Positions 5,577 to 7,351 of a DNA stretch of 7,351 bases are shown piece after piece; the first letter of the stretch is position 1; the number at the start of each line of letters is the position of its first letter. The notes beneath the pieces are model-generated. The model had not been told where the DNA came from, did no database searches, and saw only the letters and a program-made list of their open reading frames with translations. The DNA lies in assembly GCA_007118795.1 (NCBI GenBank), contig SKQX01000004.1, positions 1 to 7,351 on the forward strand. Reading direction: 5' to 3'. The translations under genes were made by a program, and so were the position numbers. This stretch comes from Thermoflexales bacterium. GTDB lineage: Bacteria > Chloroflexota > Anaerolineae > B4-G1.

Positions 5577-6828
5577 GCACCGTGCGGTCGATGTCCTCGT
5601 CGGAGTGAGCCAGAGAGATGAACCCGGCCTCAAACTGGGACGGAGCGATGTAGACCCCCCGCTCAAGCAGCCCCTGGAAGTAGCGTCTGAACCGGCGGGT
5701 ATCCGCCGCCTTGGCGGTCTGATAGGAGCTGACGGGCTCGGTCACAAAGAAGTTGGAGAACATGGTGCCCACCCGTGTCTGGAAGATGGGAACACCGGCA
5801 TCAGCGGCGGCCCGGCCGATGCCTTCGGCGAGCCGAGCCGCTTTCCGGTCTATCTCGGCAAATATGCCCGGTCCGCTCAACACCTTCAGGGTCTCAATGC
5901 CAGCCGTCATAGCCAGCGGATTTCCAGACAGGGTGCCCGCCTGGTACATAGGTCCCGCCGGGGCCACCAGCTCCATCAACTCCTGTCTACCGCCATAGGC
6001 CCCCACGGGAAGCCCGCCGCCGATCACCTTGCCCAGTGTGCTCAAATCGGGCTCAATGTCGTACAGAGTCTGGGCACCGCCATAGGCCACCCGGAAGCCT
6101 GTCATCACCTCGTCGAAGATGAGCAGAGCACCGTGATCCACAGTCAGCTCCCGTAGCCCCTCCAAGAATCCCTCCTGCGGCGGGATTACGCCCATATTGC
6201 CGGCTACAGGTTCCACGATGACACCCGCAATCTGGCCCGGATAGGCCTCGAAAGCGCGCTTGACCGCTGGTAGGTCGTTGTAGGGCGCGGTGACGGTGTC
6301 CTCAGCCGTCCCAGCGGGCACACCAGGACTGTCGGGCAAGCTGAGGGTGGCTACGCCGGAGCCGGCTTGCACCAGGAGGTAATCGGCGTGTCCATGGTAG
6401 CAGCCGACGAACTTGACGATCTTGTCCCGCCCTGTCGCAGCTCGAGCCAGGCGGATAGCGCTCATAGTGGCCTCGGTGCCCGAGTTGACGAAGCGCACCA
6501 TCTCCACCGCTGGCATGGCCTGGATCACCAATTCAGCCAACTCCGTCTCCAGCGCCGTGGGTGCGCCGTAACTGGTCCCACGGTCGGCGGCCCACTTAAG
6601 CCGTTCCACCACCCGAGGATGGGCGTGGCCCAGGATCAAGGGCCCCCACGAGAGCACGTAGTCGATATACTGGTTCCCATCGGCGTCGTAGAGGTAAGGC
6701 CCCTCACCGCGCTCGATGAAGAGGGGCTGGCCGCCGACGGCGCTGAATGCCCGGGCAGGGCTGTTCACACCCCCGGGGATGACGGACTGGGCCTCAGCGA
6801 ATAACTCAACTGATTCTTGAATGTGCAT
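5542..6828 (-). CDS. hemL: Glutamate-1-semialdehyde 2,1-aminomutase
   Basis: HemL converts glutamate-1-semialdehyde to 5-aminolevulinate using pyridoxal phosphate, the second step of the C5 tetrapyrrole pathway, in the cytoplasm. The protein is 428 residues, the normal length, and complete. Class-III aminotransferase landmarks are all present: PGGVNSPARAF near the N-terminus (18-28), NSGTEATMSAIRLAR (115-129), the CYHGH motif (143-147), IVEPVAGNMG (204-213), LIFDEVMTGFR with D239 (236-246), and TLGKVIGGGLPVGAYGG (264-280). K267 is the expected pyridoxal-phosphate lysine, and AGTLSGNP (297-304) follows. The ATG at 6828 is chosen because AGGAGGA lies six bases before it and MHIQESVELF matches the usual start; an in-frame extension to 6876 runs through a hairpin and has no family similarity. 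It follows the siroheme-decarboxylase-like gene after 83 bp on the same strand, probably in one operon. Confidence 0.97.
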   Translation of the reverse strand: MHIQESVELFAEAQSVIPGGVNSPARAFSAVGGQPLFIERGEGPYLYDADGNQYIDYVLSWGPLILGHAHPRVVERLKWAADRGTSYGAPTALETELAELVIQAMPAVEMVRFVNSGTEATMSAIRLARAATGRDKIVKFVGCYHGHADYLLVQAGSGVATLSLPDSPGVPAGTAEDTVTAPYNDLPAVKRAFEAYPGQIAGVIVEPVAGNMGVIPPQEGFLEGLRELTVDHGALLIFDEVMTGFRVAYGGAQTLYDIEPDLSTLGKVIGGGLPVGAYGGRQELMELVAPAGPMYQAGTLSGNPLAMTAGIETLKVLSGPGIFAEIDRKAARLAEGIGRAAADAGVPIFQTRVGTMFSNFFVTEPVSSYQTAKAADTRRFRRYFQGLLERGVYIAPSQFEAGFISLAHSDEDIDRTVHAAQEALQICR

Positions 6829-6834
6829 CAAGTC

Positions 6835-6841
6835 TCCTCCT
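6835..6841 (-). promoter_or_regulatory. Ribosome binding site that fixes the hemL start
   Basis: AGGAGGA on the minus strand, six bases before the ATG at 6828, is close to the ideal Shine-Dalgarno sequence. It rules out the longer in-frame start at 6876. Confidence 0.85.
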
Positions 6842-6863
6842 GGGTGTCCCCAAACAGACACCC
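6842..6863 (-). promoter_or_regulatory. Stem-loop abutting the hemL ribosome binding site
   Basis: GGGTGTC (6842-6848) and GACACCC (6857-6863) form a perfect 7-bp stem with an eight-base loop. It lies in the 83-bp gap between the two tetrapyrrole genes and ends exactly where the hemL Shine-Dalgarno begins. No T-run follows, so it is not a standard terminator. It could set the relative output of the two genes through mRNA processing, partial termination, or keeping the ribosome site open. Confidence 0.45.
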
Positions 6864-6911
6864 GTTGGCTCCGCAAAGCCGTGGGCCAGGTCTGGACCAG
6901 CGACAGCGTCT

Positions 6912-7351
6912 CTAGGTGAAATACTGCACACGCTGCTTCTTAAACTCCCGAACGCTGTAGAGAACGATGTGTTCCACGGGACCGATCTCGCGATGGATGT
7001 CCTCGACGATGCTCTCCACCCCGCCCCGCGTTCGTCCGTGTATCATCGTGAAGAGATTGTACGGCCAGCGAGGTGGGCGAGCGCGGCGCTGGTAGCAGTG
7101 ACTGACAGCGGAGAATGCCGCCGCTGTCTGCCCAGCCTCCGCGATACGGGTCTCCGGCATCACCCAGCACGCCATCCCGTTGGAGGTGAAGCCGGCCCGG
7201 CGGTGTTGCAAAACGGCGCTGAACCGGCGCACAATGCCCCGCCGATCGAGGTCCTGAGCCACCTCCAGCAGCGCCTCCTCGGTGGTCTCCAGTCGGGCCG
7301 CAACCTCCTCGAAGGGACGTGATACGAGGGGCACGTCGCCCTGGATCACCC
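6912..7351 (-). CDS. Siroheme decarboxylase subunit, AhbA/AhbB (NirDL-like) type, 5' end cut by window edge
   Basis: This Lrp/AsnC-fold protein belongs to the siroheme decarboxylase group (AhbA/AhbB, also NirD/L/G/H), which removes two acetate carboxyls from siroheme to give didecarboxysiroheme for heme or heme d1. The visible 146 codons hold an N-terminal winged-helix-like part (IQGDVPLVSRPFEEVAARL, about 2-20) and then GIVRRFSAVLQHRRAGF (38-54). The family hallmarks follow: VSHCYQR (82-88), WPYNLFTMIHGR (95-106), and the C-terminal LYSVREFKKQRVQYF (130-144). Residues are numbered from the GTG codon at 7349. The IQGD-FPL-like segment normally follows a further dozen or so residues, so the true start lies beyond the right edge and 7349 is not a real start. 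AhbA and AhbB are similar; I favour AhbB from the EFKK-x-R-x-x-YF ending and the adjacency to hemL, but do not assign a symbol. Some relatives are transcription regulators, though the hallmark motifs argue for the enzyme. Confidence 0.87.
   Translation of the reverse strand, partial: VIQGDVPLVSRPFEEVAARLETTEEALLEVAQDLDRRGIVRRFSAVLQHRRAGFTSNGMACWVMPETRIAEAGQTAAAFSAVSHCYQRRARPPRWPYNLFTMIHGRTRGGVESIVEDIHREIGPVEHIVLYSVREFKKQRVQYFT

Noticed and set aside
5380..6156. Plus-strand open frame (258 codons) inside hemL
   Set aside because: It is antisense to a complete hemL with all catalytic motifs, and it has no recognisable domain.
6829..6876. Sixteen-residue N-terminal extension of HemL
   Set aside because: It runs through the hairpin and the strong ribosome binding site, and family members begin at the MHIQESVELF-like segment.

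Overview
This is a 7.35-kb piece of a GC-rich bacterial chromosome (I judge it at roughly 60% GC by eye). I read six confident protein-coding genes, one plausible small gene and one doubtful small ORF. All are on the minus strand except one phosphotransferase gene. I see no rRNA, tRNA, CRISPR array, insertion sequence or phage gene. The gene set is an electron-transfer flavoprotein beta subunit, a siroheme-decarboxylase-type Lrp/AsnC protein next to hemL, an AbrB-type permease, an MFS carrier and an APH-fold kinase. It fits an anaerobic or facultatively anaerobic lineage such as GC-rich Bacillota or Chloroflexota. No taxonomic marker is present, so this is only a guess.

Layout. Positions 1-548 (minus) hold the first 182 codons of etfB, cut by the left edge; its usual partner etfA would lie beyond it. 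Positions 776-1891 (minus) encode an AbrB-family membrane protein with a clear internal duplication, ending in a long perfect inverted repeat. Positions 1892-2308 are a spacer with one doubtful small ORF. Positions 2309-3622 (minus) encode an MFS transporter, which I start at a GTG with a good ribosome binding site. Positions 3623-4063 form a divergent intergenic region. Positions 4064-4867 (plus) encode an APH/choline-kinase-fold phosphotransferase. Positions 4868-5267 are a convergent spacer with a terminator candidate built from interleaved inverted repeats. Positions 5268-5576 (minus) hold an unknown small protein overlapping the 3' end of hemL. hemL is at 5542-6828 (minus), and 6912-7351 (minus) is an AhbA/AhbB-type siroheme decarboxylase subunit cut by the right edge.

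How the genes work together. The only functional unit visible is the right-hand minus-strand group. A siroheme decarboxylase subunit followed by glutamate-1-semialdehyde aminomutase points to tetrapyrrole synthesis from glutamate and to heme made through siroheme. The small unknown protein is probably the last gene of that transcript. The permease, the MFS carrier and the kinase have no evident shared pathway. I did not find a convincing undescribed system. The items most worth a second look are the unknown hemL-overlapping protein and the interleaved repeats downstream of it.
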